The notes below the pieces were generated by a model. The model did no database searches, had not been told where the DNA came from, and worked only from the letters and a program-made list of their open reading frames with translations. A stretch of DNA of 64,000 nt from Candidatus Nanopelagicus hibericus (GTDB lineage: Bacteria > Actinomycetota > Actinomycetes > Nanopelagicales > Nanopelagicaceae): positions 1,159,089-1,223,088 of the forward strand of contig NZ_CP016771.1 in NCBI RefSeq assembly GCF_002288005.1. Reading direction: 5' to 3'. This document shows, piece by piece, positions 53,790 through 62,175 of the stretch; within the stretch, counting starts at the first letter, position 1, and every line of letters begins with the position of its first letter. The translations under genes and the position numbers were made by a program.

Positions 53790-55382
53790 ATGTCGGATGA
53801 GTCCCTGCTTCGCGCCTCCTCAGTTATGGCGGCTGGCACAATATTTTCTAGAGTTACTGGCTTAATAAGAAATTTACTTTTAGTTGCCTTACTTGGTACT
53901 GCGCTACTAGGTGACACCTATAACGTGGCAAATACCATGCCAAATATTTTGTATAACTTATTAGTTGGTGGTGCGTTAACTGCAGTGTTTGTGCCACAGA
54001 TTGTTAGATCACTTAGAGATTCTGATGGTGGGTCAGCATTTATCTCACGGTTATTCACCGTGACCGTCACCTTTTTGTTTTTGTTAACCACTATTGGGCT
54101 CTTACTCGCACCACAAATTGTCAATATTTATGCACCTGAGTACTCAGGTAGAGCTGAGTTTGATATCACCGTTACCTTAATGAGGTACTGCCTGCCACAG
54201 ATATTTTTCCTTGGTTTATTCGCACTCCTTGGCCAGATTGCCAATGCCAAAGGCAAGTTTGGCCCAATGATGTGGGCGCCGGTGATTAATAACCTAATCG
54301 CAATCACGCTTTTTACATTTTTATTAAGAAATAACCCAGATTTAGCGGTGGAAAGTATTACCACCAGCGATCTGCTCTGGCTCGGCCTAGGAACAACTGC
54401 TGGATATATAGCCCAAGCCCTAATTCTTTTTCCAGTGATAATAAAAAGTGGTGTCAAGCTTTCACTTAATTTCAATTGGCGAAATACCCAGATTATTAAA
54501 TCATTTAAGTTAGCTGGTTGGAGTTTTCTTTACGCGCTGATATCTCAACTTTCTTACCTAGTCACGATAAATATTGCCACCACCGCTGCGGTTAGATCAG
54601 CAGCCGGTGGAGTTGCTACCGGTGTCGGTTATACCCCTTATGCCAATGCTTATTTGATTTTAATCCTGCCGCACTCAATAATCACACTATCGATTGTGAC
54701 TGCGCTACTGCCAAGACTTTCTAATTTAGTGATTGATAAAAAACAGGGTGAGATTACATCCGCGATGAATATGGCAATGCGATTAATTGGGATATTTACC
54801 GTACCGGCGGCGTTGTTATTTTTGGTTTTTGGTGAGGTTATTTCAAAGGTTTTGTACTTTGGTATCTCAACCGATGATGCAAATTACCTGGGTCTGACCT
54901 TATCCGCCTTTGCATTAGGTTTGATCCCAGTAAGTATTAATCTAGTTTTACTCCGCGGTTTAAATGCCTTTGAAAATTTAAGGTCACAGGTTATTGGTAA
55001 CTTGATTATGAATATTATTTCAGTGGTTCTATCAATGGCAGCTGCGGTGTATTTGGAGCCAAAATGGGTAACTGTTGGCTTAGCCGCGATTTTCACTGTT
55101 CATTACTTTATTGGCACCGCTATCTCCTTTTACCTAATAAAGCGTCATAACATTGATCTGCCAGTTTTTAGTATTGCCGTTTTTTACCTCAAGCTGTTTT
55201 TAATCTTTTCGCTGTCTTTAGCACCGATTTGGGCGCTTAGGTATCAATTACCTGGTGGGAATTTAATCTACCTATTACTTGTTGTTTTGGTATCCGCTGC
55301 TTTCTATTTATTCATCTTAAGGTTGCTCAAAATGCCCGAGGTCACATATTTGGTGAAAATGATTAAGGCAAGAAAGGAATAG
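53790..55382 (+). CDS. murJ: lipid II flippase MurJ
   Basis: 530 residues with about 14 membrane spans. The MviN signature is FSRVTGLIRNLLLVALLG near the N-terminus, and the conserved ANTMPNILYNLLVGGAL follows. It flips lipid II to the outer face for PonA. The mycobacterial protein carries a C-terminal pseudokinase and extracellular domain that are absent here, so PknB control through FhaA binding cannot work in the same way. Its start is adjacent to the stop of the preceding gene. Confidence 0.93.
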   Translation: MSDESLLRASSVMAAGTIFSRVTGLIRNLLLVALLGTALLGDTYNVANTMPNILYNLLVGGALTAVFVPQIVRSLRDSDGGSAFISRLFTVTVTFLFLLTTIGLLLAPQIVNIYAPEYSGRAEFDITVTLMRYCLPQIFFLGLFALLGQIANAKGKFGPMMWAPVINNLIAITLFTFLLRNNPDLAVESITTSDLLWLGLGTTAGYIAQALILFPVIIKSGVKLSLNFNWRNTQIIKSFKLAGWSFLYALISQLSYLVTINIATTAAVRSAAGGVATGVGYTPYANAYLILILPHSIITLSIVTALLPRLSNLVIDKKQGEITSAMNMAMRLIGIFTVPAALLFLVFGEVISKVLYFGISTDDANYLGLTLSAFALGLIPVSINLVLLRGLNAFENLRSQVIGNLIMNIISVVLSMAAAVYLEPKWVTVGLAAIFTVHYFIGTAISFYLIKRHNIDLPVFSIAVFYLKLFLIFSLSLAPIWALRYQLPGGNLIYLLLVVLVSAAFYLFILRLLKMPEVTYLVKMIKARKE

Positions 55383-55392
55383 GCTGATCTCC

Positions 55393-56322
55393 GTGAGTGA
55401 TATCAATCAGGTAGTAATTGTCGGCTCTGGTCCTGCTGGGTACACCGCAGCAATTTATGCTGGCCGAGCACAATTAAAACCAATTATTTATGAAGGCTCT
55501 GTTACTGCAGGTGGTGCGTTAATGAACACCACTGAGGTAGAAAACTTTCCAGGTTTTGCCACTGGTGTTATGGGACCTGAGTTGATGGAATCGATGCGCA
55601 AACAAGTTGAGCGATTTGATGCCAAAATTATTACCGATGATATTGTCGCTATGAAATTAAATGGTGAGATAAAAGAATTAACAGATGGATCTGGAAACAC
55701 CGTAAAAGCCAAATCAGTAATTTTGGCAATGGGCTCTGCTTATAAAGAAATTGGATTGCCAAATGAAAAACGGTTATCTGGTCGGGGAGTTTCCTGGTGT
55801 GCTACCTGTGATGGCTTCTTTTTTAGAGATCAGGTAATTGCAGTTGTTGGTGGTGGTGACTCAGCAATGGAGGAGGCAAATTTCCTAACTAAATTTGCTA
55901 GCAAGGTAGTTTTAATTCACCGCCGGGATAAATTTCGTGCCTCAAAAATAATGATTGAGCGGGCGGAGAAAAATCCAAAGATTGAGTTTTTATTTAACCA
56001 TGAAGTAATTGATGTCTTAGGGGAGGAAAAAGTCTCCGGCCTTAAATTAAAAAATACCGTAACTGGCAAAGAAGAGATTAAGGATTTCACTGGATTATTT
56101 GTAGCAATTGGACATCTGCCTAGAAGTGAGCTGCTTGTAGGCCAGGTAGAGTTAAATGCTGATGGGTATGTGCAGGTGGAGGGGCGAAGTACTAAAACTA
56201 AAATACCTGGGGTTTTTGCCTGTGGCGATCTAGTTGACTTCACCTACCGCCAGGCGATTACCGCTGCTGGCACCGGCTGCCAGGCAGCCTTGGATGCCGA
56301 GCGATTTTTATCTGGGCATTAA
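55393..56322 (+). CDS. trxB: thioredoxin reductase
   Basis: 309 residues. FAD binding is GSGPAGYTAAIYAGRA. The redox pair C136-A-T-C139 lies in WCATCDGFFF, and the NADPH site is VVGGGDSAMEE. C-terminal GVFACGDLVDFTYRQA binds FAD. It reduces thioredoxin, encoded 48 bp downstream. Length is normal for the low-molecular-weight type. Confidence 0.97.
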   Translation: MSDINQVVIVGSGPAGYTAAIYAGRAQLKPIIYEGSVTAGGALMNTTEVENFPGFATGVMGPELMESMRKQVERFDAKIITDDIVAMKLNGEIKELTDGSGNTVKAKSVILAMGSAYKEIGLPNEKRLSGRGVSWCATCDGFFFRDQVIAVVGGGDSAMEEANFLTKFASKVVLIHRRDKFRASKIMIERAEKNPKIEFLFNHEVIDVLGEEKVSGLKLKNTVTGKEEIKDFTGLFVAIGHLPRSELLVGQVELNADGYVQVEGRSTKTKIPGVFACGDLVDFTYRQAITAAGTGCQAALDAERFLSGH

Positions 56323-56382
56323 TTTTAAAGATTTAAAAGTAGGATAAGCAGATAACTAACAAGATGAGAAATGGTGAGAAAA

Positions 56383-56706
56383 ATGGCAACATCAAAGGTA
56401 ACCACAGCTGATTTTGAGTCAGTTGTTTTAAAAAGTACAACCCCAGTATTGGTAGATTTTTGGGCAGAGTGGTGTGGTCCCTGCCGGGCAGTTGGCCCAA
56501 TTTTGGAGGAGATCTCCAATGAGTATGGTGCTAAGTTAAAGATTGTTAAGTTAAATACCGATGAAGAGGGCGCTATTGCTATGAAATACGGCATCTCATC
56601 CATCCCCACCATGAATGTATTTGTGAATGGTGAGGTAGTAAAAACTATTGTTGGTGCTAAACCAAAGCCAGCATTACTTAAAGATCTTGAAAGTTATATT
56701 AAGTAA
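56383..56706 (+). CDS. trxA: thioredoxin
   Basis: About 107 residues from ATG 56383; an ATG 12 bases earlier is also in frame. The active site is W30-C31-G-P-C34, and the cis-proline loop is in GISSIPTMNVF. It keeps cytoplasmic disulfides reduced and pairs with trxB just upstream. Operon order trxB-trxA-cwlM is conserved in Actinobacteria. Confidence 0.96.
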   Translation: MATSKVTTADFESVVLKSTTPVLVDFWAEWCGPCRAVGPILEEISNEYGAKLKIVKLNTDEEGAIAMKYGISSIPTMNVFVNGEVVKTIVGAKPKPALLKDLESYIK

Positions 56707-56731
56707 TATTTAATAAATTAATTAAGAACTT

Positions 56732-57862
56732 ATGAGCGATCAACCAAAGTTAGGAGATCGCTCAAATGCGATTGGGTTAATCGCCAACACCTTAACTAGA
56801 TTAGGTTTTCTCTCCTCACCCGCTGATATTTTTGATGAAAAACTCACTCAAGGCATTAAAGCTTTCCAACAGGCTAGAGGGTTGACTGCAACTGGAGTTA
56901 TAAATGAAATCACCGCCAGAGTATTGGAGGAGGCAAGATTTAAACTTGGTGATCGAGTTTTGGTATTTAATCTAGCGGCTTTAATGCGTGGGGATGATGT
57001 AAGTAATTTGCAGGATCGCCTGATTCAAATGGGTTTTAATTGTGGCAAGGTAGATGGTATTTATGGTGCGAATACCGAAATGGCGGTAAAAGAGTTTCAA
57101 AAATCTGTTGGAATCCTCGCCGATGGCAAATGTGGGCCAGTAACTTTGATTGCATTAATGCGCTTGGTGAAAACTGTCTCTGGTGGTGCGCCAAGTGCGT
57201 TACGGGAGAGTGTTAAACATGCAGTTCGCTCACCAGCATTAGCAAATAAGGTGATTGTGTTAGATCCAAGTTGGGGTGGTGAGTTCACTGGTGAGAGTCA
57301 AAATGGTGTAGTTGAAGCAGAGGTAGTTTTTGATTTGGCGCAAAGATTAGAGGGAAGATTAATCGCACTTGGGGTTAATGTAGTTTTGACTAGAAGTGCT
57401 AAAAATTCACCATTAGAAAAAGATCGTATTCAAATTGCTAACTCAGTAAATGCAGATTTGGTGATTGCATTAAAGGTTGATACTTATAAAAATGAAAATG
57501 CCAATGGGGTAGCAACTTATTACTATGGCCGAGATGATCAAGGAGTCAGATCTGTAGTTGGTGAAAGATTTGCTAACTTGTTGCAACGAGAGATATGCGC
57601 TCGGACTGATTTATTAAATTGTCGTACCCATGGAAAAAGCTGGGATTTACTTCGTTTAACCCAAGCACCAACCGTCAGAATAGATTTGGGATATCTTTCT
57701 AATCCAAAAGATGCCAAGCGGTTAGCCACCCCAACCTTTCGAGACACACTTGCGGAGGCGATGATTGTGGCGATTCAGCGGCTTTATCTCTCACAAGAGG
57801 ATGATGCCAAGACTGGAACATTGAAAATCTCTGATCTAAGAAGAGCAGGACTTCGAAACTAG
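56732..57862 (+). CDS. cwlM: CwlM-like protein: two peptidoglycan-binding domains and a degenerate amidase domain
   Basis: 376 residues without a signal peptide, so cytoplasmic. Two PG_binding_1 repeats lie at about 10-65 and 78-140 (GIKAFQQARGL and AVKEFQKSVGI). The amidase_3 fold begins at VIVLDPSWGGEF; the usual DPGHGG zinc histidine is replaced by Ser/Trp, and the later second-histidine region reads VIALKVDTYKN with no His. The Glu of NGVVEAEV remains. So the zinc site looks incomplete, fitting the known role of mycobacterial CwlM as a PknB-regulated activator of MurA rather than an enzyme. It follows trxA by 25 bp. Confidence 0.85.
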   Translation: MSDQPKLGDRSNAIGLIANTLTRLGFLSSPADIFDEKLTQGIKAFQQARGLTATGVINEITARVLEEARFKLGDRVLVFNLAALMRGDDVSNLQDRLIQMGFNCGKVDGIYGANTEMAVKEFQKSVGILADGKCGPVTLIALMRLVKTVSGGAPSALRESVKHAVRSPALANKVIVLDPSWGGEFTGESQNGVVEAEVVFDLAQRLEGRLIALGVNVVLTRSAKNSPLEKDRIQIANSVNADLVIALKVDTYKNENANGVATYYYGRDDQGVRSVVGERFANLLQREICARTDLLNCRTHGKSWDLLRLTQAPTVRIDLGYLSNPKDAKRLATPTFRDTLAEAMIVAIQRLYLSQEDDAKTGTLKISDLRRAGLRN

Positions 57863-57898
57863 TTTTATTAAAGCACTCACCTATGGCAAACTTGGTTA

Positions 57899-59182
57899 AT
57901 GGATTCAGGCAGAAAATTTAAAGTTGTTAAAGCTGACTCTCTGGAGCGAGTGCGAACTGGTGAGCCGGAGAATTTGCCGGAACGATTTGCCCATCGAGCA
58001 CTTGGTATGCAGGCAAGTGAGATTAGATCCCTATTTGCGGTAGCGAGTAGACCAGAGATTGTCTCCCTCGCAGGTGGTATGCCAAATCTCTCTGCCTTAC
58101 CGATGCAGATGATGGCCTCAGTTACTGAAAAACTAATTAGTGAAAATGGCGCCGAGGCGTTGCAATATGGAAATGGTCAAGGCCATCCCAGATTGCGCGA
58201 GCAGATCTGTGATGTGATGGCACTTGAAGGAATTAAAGCCCACCCTGATGATGTAATTATTACTACCGGCTCCCAACAAGCACTTGATCTAATCTCTCGA
58301 ATATTTATTGATCCAGGTGATGTGGTTTTAGTTGAAGCACCCTCCTATGTTGGCGCCCTTGGCACCTTCAAACAGTATGAGGCCGCAGTGGTGCATATCA
58401 ATATGGATCAAGATGGTTTAATTCCGCAAGCATTACGGGATGCAATCAAAACTACTAAAGCAGCAGGGCGAAAAATAAAGTTTTTATACCTAATTCCAAA
58501 TTACCAAAACCCTGCTGGGGTACTGCTCCCAGCTGATAGACGTACTGAGATATTAGATATCTGCCGACAAGAGGGCATATTTATTGTTGAAGATAATCCA
58601 TATGGCTTGTTAGGTTTTGACAAACCCTCCCCAAATGCAATGCGGGCAAGTGATTCAGAGAATGTTATTTACTTAGGAACCTTTTCAAAAACTATTGCGC
58701 CAGGTCTGCGAGTTGGTTGGGCGTTAGTGCCTCAATCTTTGAAAGATAAGATGGTAATTGCATCTGAATCATCAATTCTCTGCCCATCAAACTTCACCCA
58801 GTTGGTAATTTCTAGCTACTTAGCAAACCAACCTTGGCGAGATCAGATCACAAGTTTTGCAAAACTATATAAGGAACGCCGTGATGCCGCTCTTTCTGCG
58901 CTAGATAAGTACTTCCCTAAGAGTGCTACCTGGACTAAACCAGCTGGTGGTTTTTATATTTGGATTACCCTGCCACCTGAGATTGATACCAACGCGCTTA
59001 TGCCAAAGGCAATCGCTGCCAAGGTGGCGTATGTGCCTGGAACCGCATTTTATGCAGATGGCTTTGGCTCCTGGTCACTTCGTATCTCCTACTGCTACCC
59101 AACGGTTGAAAGAATTACTGAAGGAATTAAATCCTTGGCTGGGGTGATAAGTACTGAGATGCAAGCTCGCCAGATTAATTAA
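57899..59182 (+). CDS. PLP-dependent aminotransferase (class I/II, LysN/MocR-like fold)
   Basis: 427 residues. PLP Lys is in YLGTFSKTIAPGLRVGW; phosphate-binding and substrate parts include QQALDLISRIFIDPGD and IPNYQNPAGVLLP, and EDNPYGLLGFD. The type resembles 2-aminoadipate/aromatic aminotransferases. It has no N-terminal GntR DNA-binding domain. It ends convergent with parB, 4 bp overlap. The amino acid is unknown. Confidence 0.88.
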   Translation: MDSGRKFKVVKADSLERVRTGEPENLPERFAHRALGMQASEIRSLFAVASRPEIVSLAGGMPNLSALPMQMMASVTEKLISENGAEALQYGNGQGHPRLREQICDVMALEGIKAHPDDVIITTGSQQALDLISRIFIDPGDVVLVEAPSYVGALGTFKQYEAAVVHINMDQDGLIPQALRDAIKTTKAAGRKIKFLYLIPNYQNPAGVLLPADRRTEILDICRQEGIFIVEDNPYGLLGFDKPSPNAMRASDSENVIYLGTFSKTIAPGLRVGWALVPQSLKDKMVIASESSILCPSNFTQLVISSYLANQPWRDQITSFAKLYKERRDAALSALDKYFPKSATWTKPAGGFYIWITLPPEIDTNALMPKAIAAKVAYVPGTAFYADGFGSWSLRISYCYPTVERITEGIKSLAGVISTEMQARQIN

Positions 59183-60060
59183 TCTTTAATTACCTTATTT
59201 ATCCGCTCTAAATCCTCCACCGTTGCAAACTCAATCACAATCTTGCCTTTTTTCTTTCCCAGCTCAACATGCACCCTAGTATCTAGGTAATCAGATAGTT
59301 GATCTGAAATCTCTTTTAATTTTGGTGAGAGTAATTTGCCGCCCCTAAGTGATCCACCCTTCACCTTTGCCCCACCTGTTGCCACAATCTCCTCCACCGC
59401 TCTAACTGTTAATCCCTCTGCCACAATTCGATTGGCTAAATTCTCAATCTCTTTTTCATCTGTAAGTGATAAGAGCGCCCTGGCATGACCTGCTGAGATA
59501 ACACCTGCCGCCACCTTTCGTTGCACAGAGGGTGGCAAATTAAGTAAACGCATAGTGTTGGTAATGGCTGGGCGAGATTTGCTTAATTTCACCGCCAACT
59601 CATCATGGGTGTAATTAAAATCAGATAATAATTGTTGATACGCCGCCCCTTCTTCTAGTGGATTAAGTTGACTGCGGTGAATATTTTCTACCAACGCTTC
59701 ACGTAGTAATTGATCATCACTGGTTTGTCTAATTATTACTGGGATGCTTTTTAAGCCAGCAAGTTTGGCGGCGCGAAATCTGCGCTCACCCATAATTAAT
59801 TGATACTTACCATTTCCAACTGATCTAACAACTGGTGGTTGTAATAAACCAACCTCTTTTATTGATAATGCAAGCTCTGTTAATTGATCCTCATCAAATA
59901 CAGTTCTAGGTTGTTTTGGGTTCGCATTAATATTATTTAAATCAATCTCATCTCGATTGGCGGTAATTACACCAGTTGGTGTTTTGATCTCTGTTGGCAT
60001 TACTGCAGCGGGAATTAACGCATCTAATCCTCTGCCTAAACCACCTTTGCGCGCGTTCAT
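59179..60060 (-). CDS. parB: chromosome partitioning protein ParB
   Basis: 293 residues. The CTPase domain contains GERRFRAAKLAG, and the N-terminal ParA-contact segment is KGGLGRGLDALIP. The helix-turn-helix is around LSKSRPAITNTMRLLNLP. The C-terminal ~50 residues form the dimerisation domain. ParB binds parS; a perfect parS lies at 61588-61603, 1.5 kb away. ATG shared with the parA stop (TAATG). Confidence 0.96.
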   Translation of the reverse strand: MNARKGGLGRGLDALIPAAVMPTEIKTPTGVITANRDEIDLNNINANPKQPRTVFDEDQLTELALSIKEVGLLQPPVVRSVGNGKYQLIMGERRFRAAKLAGLKSIPVIIRQTSDDQLLREALVENIHRSQLNPLEEGAAYQQLLSDFNYTHDELAVKLSKSRPAITNTMRLLNLPPSVQRKVAAGVISAGHARALLSLTDEKEIENLANRIVAEGLTVRAVEEIVATGGAKVKGGSLRGGKLLSPKLKEISDQLSDYLDTRVHVELGKKKGKIVIEFATVEDLERINKVIKD

Positions 60061-60989
60061 TATGCGCTCTCATTTTTAATATTAATTGGTGCCCCACCAC
60101 GATTTGAGATCTCTCGTGCCACCGCTAAATATGCAATGGCGCCAGGAGATGCTGCGTCATATGTCATTACGGTTTGACCAAAAGATGGTGCCTCTGAGAT
60201 CCGCACCGCTCTTGGTATTGGGGTATTAATCAATTCATCTGGAAAATGTTTTTTAACATTATCTGCCACATCATTTGCAAGCCTGGTTCTGCCATCAAAC
60301 ATAGTTAGGACTATGGTGGTTAAGGTGATCTTTTGATTTAATCGTTTCTGTACTTCACCTAATGTTTCAAGCAGTAATGAAAGACCCTCAAGTGAGTAGT
60401 ACTCGCATTGAATTGGCACTAACACCTCATCAGCTGCGGTGAGTGCATTAATTGTTAATAAACCTAAACTGGGTGGACAATCAATAAAGACATAATCAAA
60501 TCGTTGGCCGGCATTTTGTTTAGCTGCTAAAAAACTTTGTAGCGCAGTTTGTAATCTAAACTCTCTAGCGACAGCGGGCACAAGTTGTATTTCAGCCCCG
60601 GCTAAATCTGAATTGGCAGCGACTGCCTCTAGGTGAGGGAAGTTTGCAACCTTTACTACGCACTCACTCATTGGTAGATCATTAATTAAAACATCATAAA
60701 TTCCAGCCAAATTATCTCGGTCCAAGCCAAATGCGGTTGAGGCATTTCCTTGCGGATCTAAATCAACTACTAATACCTTTAGCCCACCCATAGAAAGGGC
60801 TGCTGCCAGATTTACTGCGGTTGTGGTTTTTCCAACCCCGCCCTTTTGATTGGCAACTGTGAAGATTCGAGTCTTTAATGGGGCGACCATCGGCTCTTTA
60901 AGCCGTCTGACTCCAACCGGTGCTCCTGGTCTGTTTTGGGCAGCTGGCACAGCGGTATTTGTTTCATATGAAACATCATCTTCCCTCAT
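60060..60989 (-). CDS. parA: chromosome partitioning ATPase ParA
   Basis: 309 residues. Deviant Walker A is NQKGGVGKTTTAVNL, with the signature Lys before the GKT. Walker B is YVFIDCPPSLGLL. The ~45 N-terminal residues before the domain are a flexible tail (RPGAPVGVRRLKEP). It drives ParB-parS movement. It follows rsmG by 9 bp and overlaps parB by one base. A palindrome TGTTTCATATGAAACA lies in its first codons. Confidence 0.96.
   Translation of the reverse strand: MREDDVSYETNTAVPAAQNRPGAPVGVRRLKEPMVAPLKTRIFTVANQKGGVGKTTTAVNLAAALSMGGLKVLVVDLDPQGNASTAFGLDRDNLAGIYDVLINDLPMSECVVKVANFPHLEAVAANSDLAGAEIQLVPAVAREFRLQTALQSFLAAKQNAGQRFDYVFIDCPPSLGLLTINALTAADEVLVPIQCEYYSLEGLSLLLETLGEVQKRLNQKITLTTIVLTMFDGRTRLANDVADNVKKHFPDELINTPIPRAVRISEAPSFGQTVMTYDAASPGAIAYLAVAREISNRGGAPINIKNESA
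60960..60975. promoter_or_regulatory. parS-like 16-bp palindrome in the parA 5' coding region
   Basis: TGTTTCATATGAAACA differs from consensus parS TGTTTCACGTGAAACA only at the two central bases, and stays a perfect palindrome. It encodes residues of about 5-10 of ParA. The changed centre (CATATG for CACGTG) may weaken or abolish ParB binding; a coding constraint cannot by itself explain a perfect palindrome. Confidence 0.5.
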
Positions 60990-60998
60990 GGGGGGAAG

Positions 60999-61595
60999 TT
61001 AAGCACCTTTGGTTATGCAGACCACCCTTGCCACAGGCAGATTAGGTAGTGATATCTGATGAAGTTTGGCGGTTGCACCCTTTTTTAATTTAGTGGAGCT
61101 CATCTCTACCCCCGCCTGCTCCCCTTTGATCGCCAACAGGCAGCCACCTCTTGGAATCATCTGCCAAGAGATCTGCATCAATTTTTCTAATGGGGCGACC
61201 GCCCTGGCGGTGACCACCTCAAACTGCTTTTTAACTATCTCTGCCCTGCCCCTGATTACCTCAACCGGCAGGTGAAGCTCTGAAATGACCTCATTTAAGA
61301 AATCAACCCGCCGTTGTAGCGGCTCAATTAAGGTGACCTTTAAATCTGGCCGAGCCAGTGCGATCACGATTCCAGGAAGGCCAGCTCCTGAACCGATATC
61401 TGCCACCCGCACCCCTTGTGGGATTAAGGTGGTAATAGGAAGGCAGTTGGCGATATGGCGCTGCCAGATCCGATCCCCCTCTTTGGGGCCGATTAAGCCA
61501 CGCTCGATTCCAGTGGTTTTTAGGATCTGGGCGTAGGCCTGGATCTGATCTGACCCGCCTTTAAAGTAGGCGAGTAGCTCAGCGCTTGGTTTCAC
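60999..61595 (-). CDS. rsmG: 16S rRNA (guanine-527 N7)-methyltransferase RsmG
   Basis: 198 residues. The SAM site is VRVADIGSGAGLPGIVIALA, followed by LIEPLQRRVDFL and the AEIVKKQFEVVTARAVAPL motif. It methylates G527 of 16S rRNA, a site whose loss gives streptomycin resistance. The GTG start lies inside a perfect parS palindrome and has no visible ribosome-binding site; the jag stop is 8 bp upstream, so it may depend on translational coupling. Confidence 0.95.
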   Translation of the reverse strand: MKPSAELLAYFKGGSDQIQAYAQILKTTGIERGLIGPKEGDRIWQRHIANCLPITTLIPQGVRVADIGSGAGLPGIVIALARPDLKVTLIEPLQRRVDFLNEVISELHLPVEVIRGRAEIVKKQFEVVTARAVAPLEKLMQISWQMIPRGGCLLAIKGEQAGVEMSSTKLKKGATAKLHQISLPNLPVARVVCITKGA

Positions 61596-61603
61596 GTGAA
61601 ACT
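61588..61603. promoter_or_regulatory. parS centromere site
   Basis: GTTTCACGTGAAAC at 61589-61602 is the perfect 14-bp core of the bacterial parS consensus, bounded by G and T rather than T and A. It spans the GTG start of rsmG (61595) and fills the 8-bp gap after jag. Its cognate genes parA and parB begin 0.6-1.5 kb to the left. ParB should nucleate here and spread. Confidence 0.95.
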
Positions 61604-62104
61604 TTAGGCGGGAAGTACTACCACACAGCGATCTGGGTCTTCACCCTCAGATTCACTTGTTAGGCCCAACTCCTGAATAGTGTCATGGACAACCTTTCGT
61701 TCAAAGGCGTTCATTGGTCGCAGTTTGATCGACTCACCCGAGGATTTGACCTCCACTGCAGTCTCCTTCGCCAACTGCGCCAACTCAGTTTTCTTATCCC
61801 CTCTAAAGTTGTCGATATCTAGCATCAATCTGCTTCGTTCACCCAAAGAGGTTTGAACTGCAAGTCTGGTTAGCTCTTGAATTGAATCTAGAACCTCACC
61901 TCGCTCACCAACTAGGTGGCTAAGTTTTCCGCCCGCTATCGCTAGGGATGCTCGGTCATTTTCCACATCAATATCAATATCCCCATCAAGATCTGCAATA
62001 TCTAGCAGCCCTTCAAGGTAATCAGCAGCAACATCACCCTCCTCTTCAAGTTGGGCGAGTAGGCTCTTTTTCTCTACAACCTCATCTGTTTTTACTTCAC
62101 TCAT
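61604..62104 (-). CDS. jag: Jag-like KH-R3H RNA-binding protein
   Basis: 166 residues. The KH domain has LSHLVGERGEVLDSIQELTR with a GxxG-type loop, and the R3H domain at the C-terminus contains RPMNAFERKVVHDTIQE. An acidic N-terminus (EEEGDVAADYLEGLLD) precedes. The homologues (KhpB/EloR) bind RNA and affect cell elongation with YidC and PknB-type kinases. The ATG is preceded by a strong TTGGAGGA site. It follows yidC in the same direction. Confidence 0.94.
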   Translation of the reverse strand: MSEVKTDEVVEKKSLLAQLEEEGDVAADYLEGLLDIADLDGDIDIDVENDRASLAIAGGKLSHLVGERGEVLDSIQELTRLAVQTSLGERSRLMLDIDNFRGDKKTELAQLAKETAVEVKSSGESIKLRPMNAFERKVVHDTIQELGLTSESEGEDPDRCVVVLPA

Positions 62105-62175
62105 TTTTCCTCCAAGATGGTATTTATACTATTTGATGGTTTTCTACCTGTTTGTAATGATTTGTACTGTTTTTT

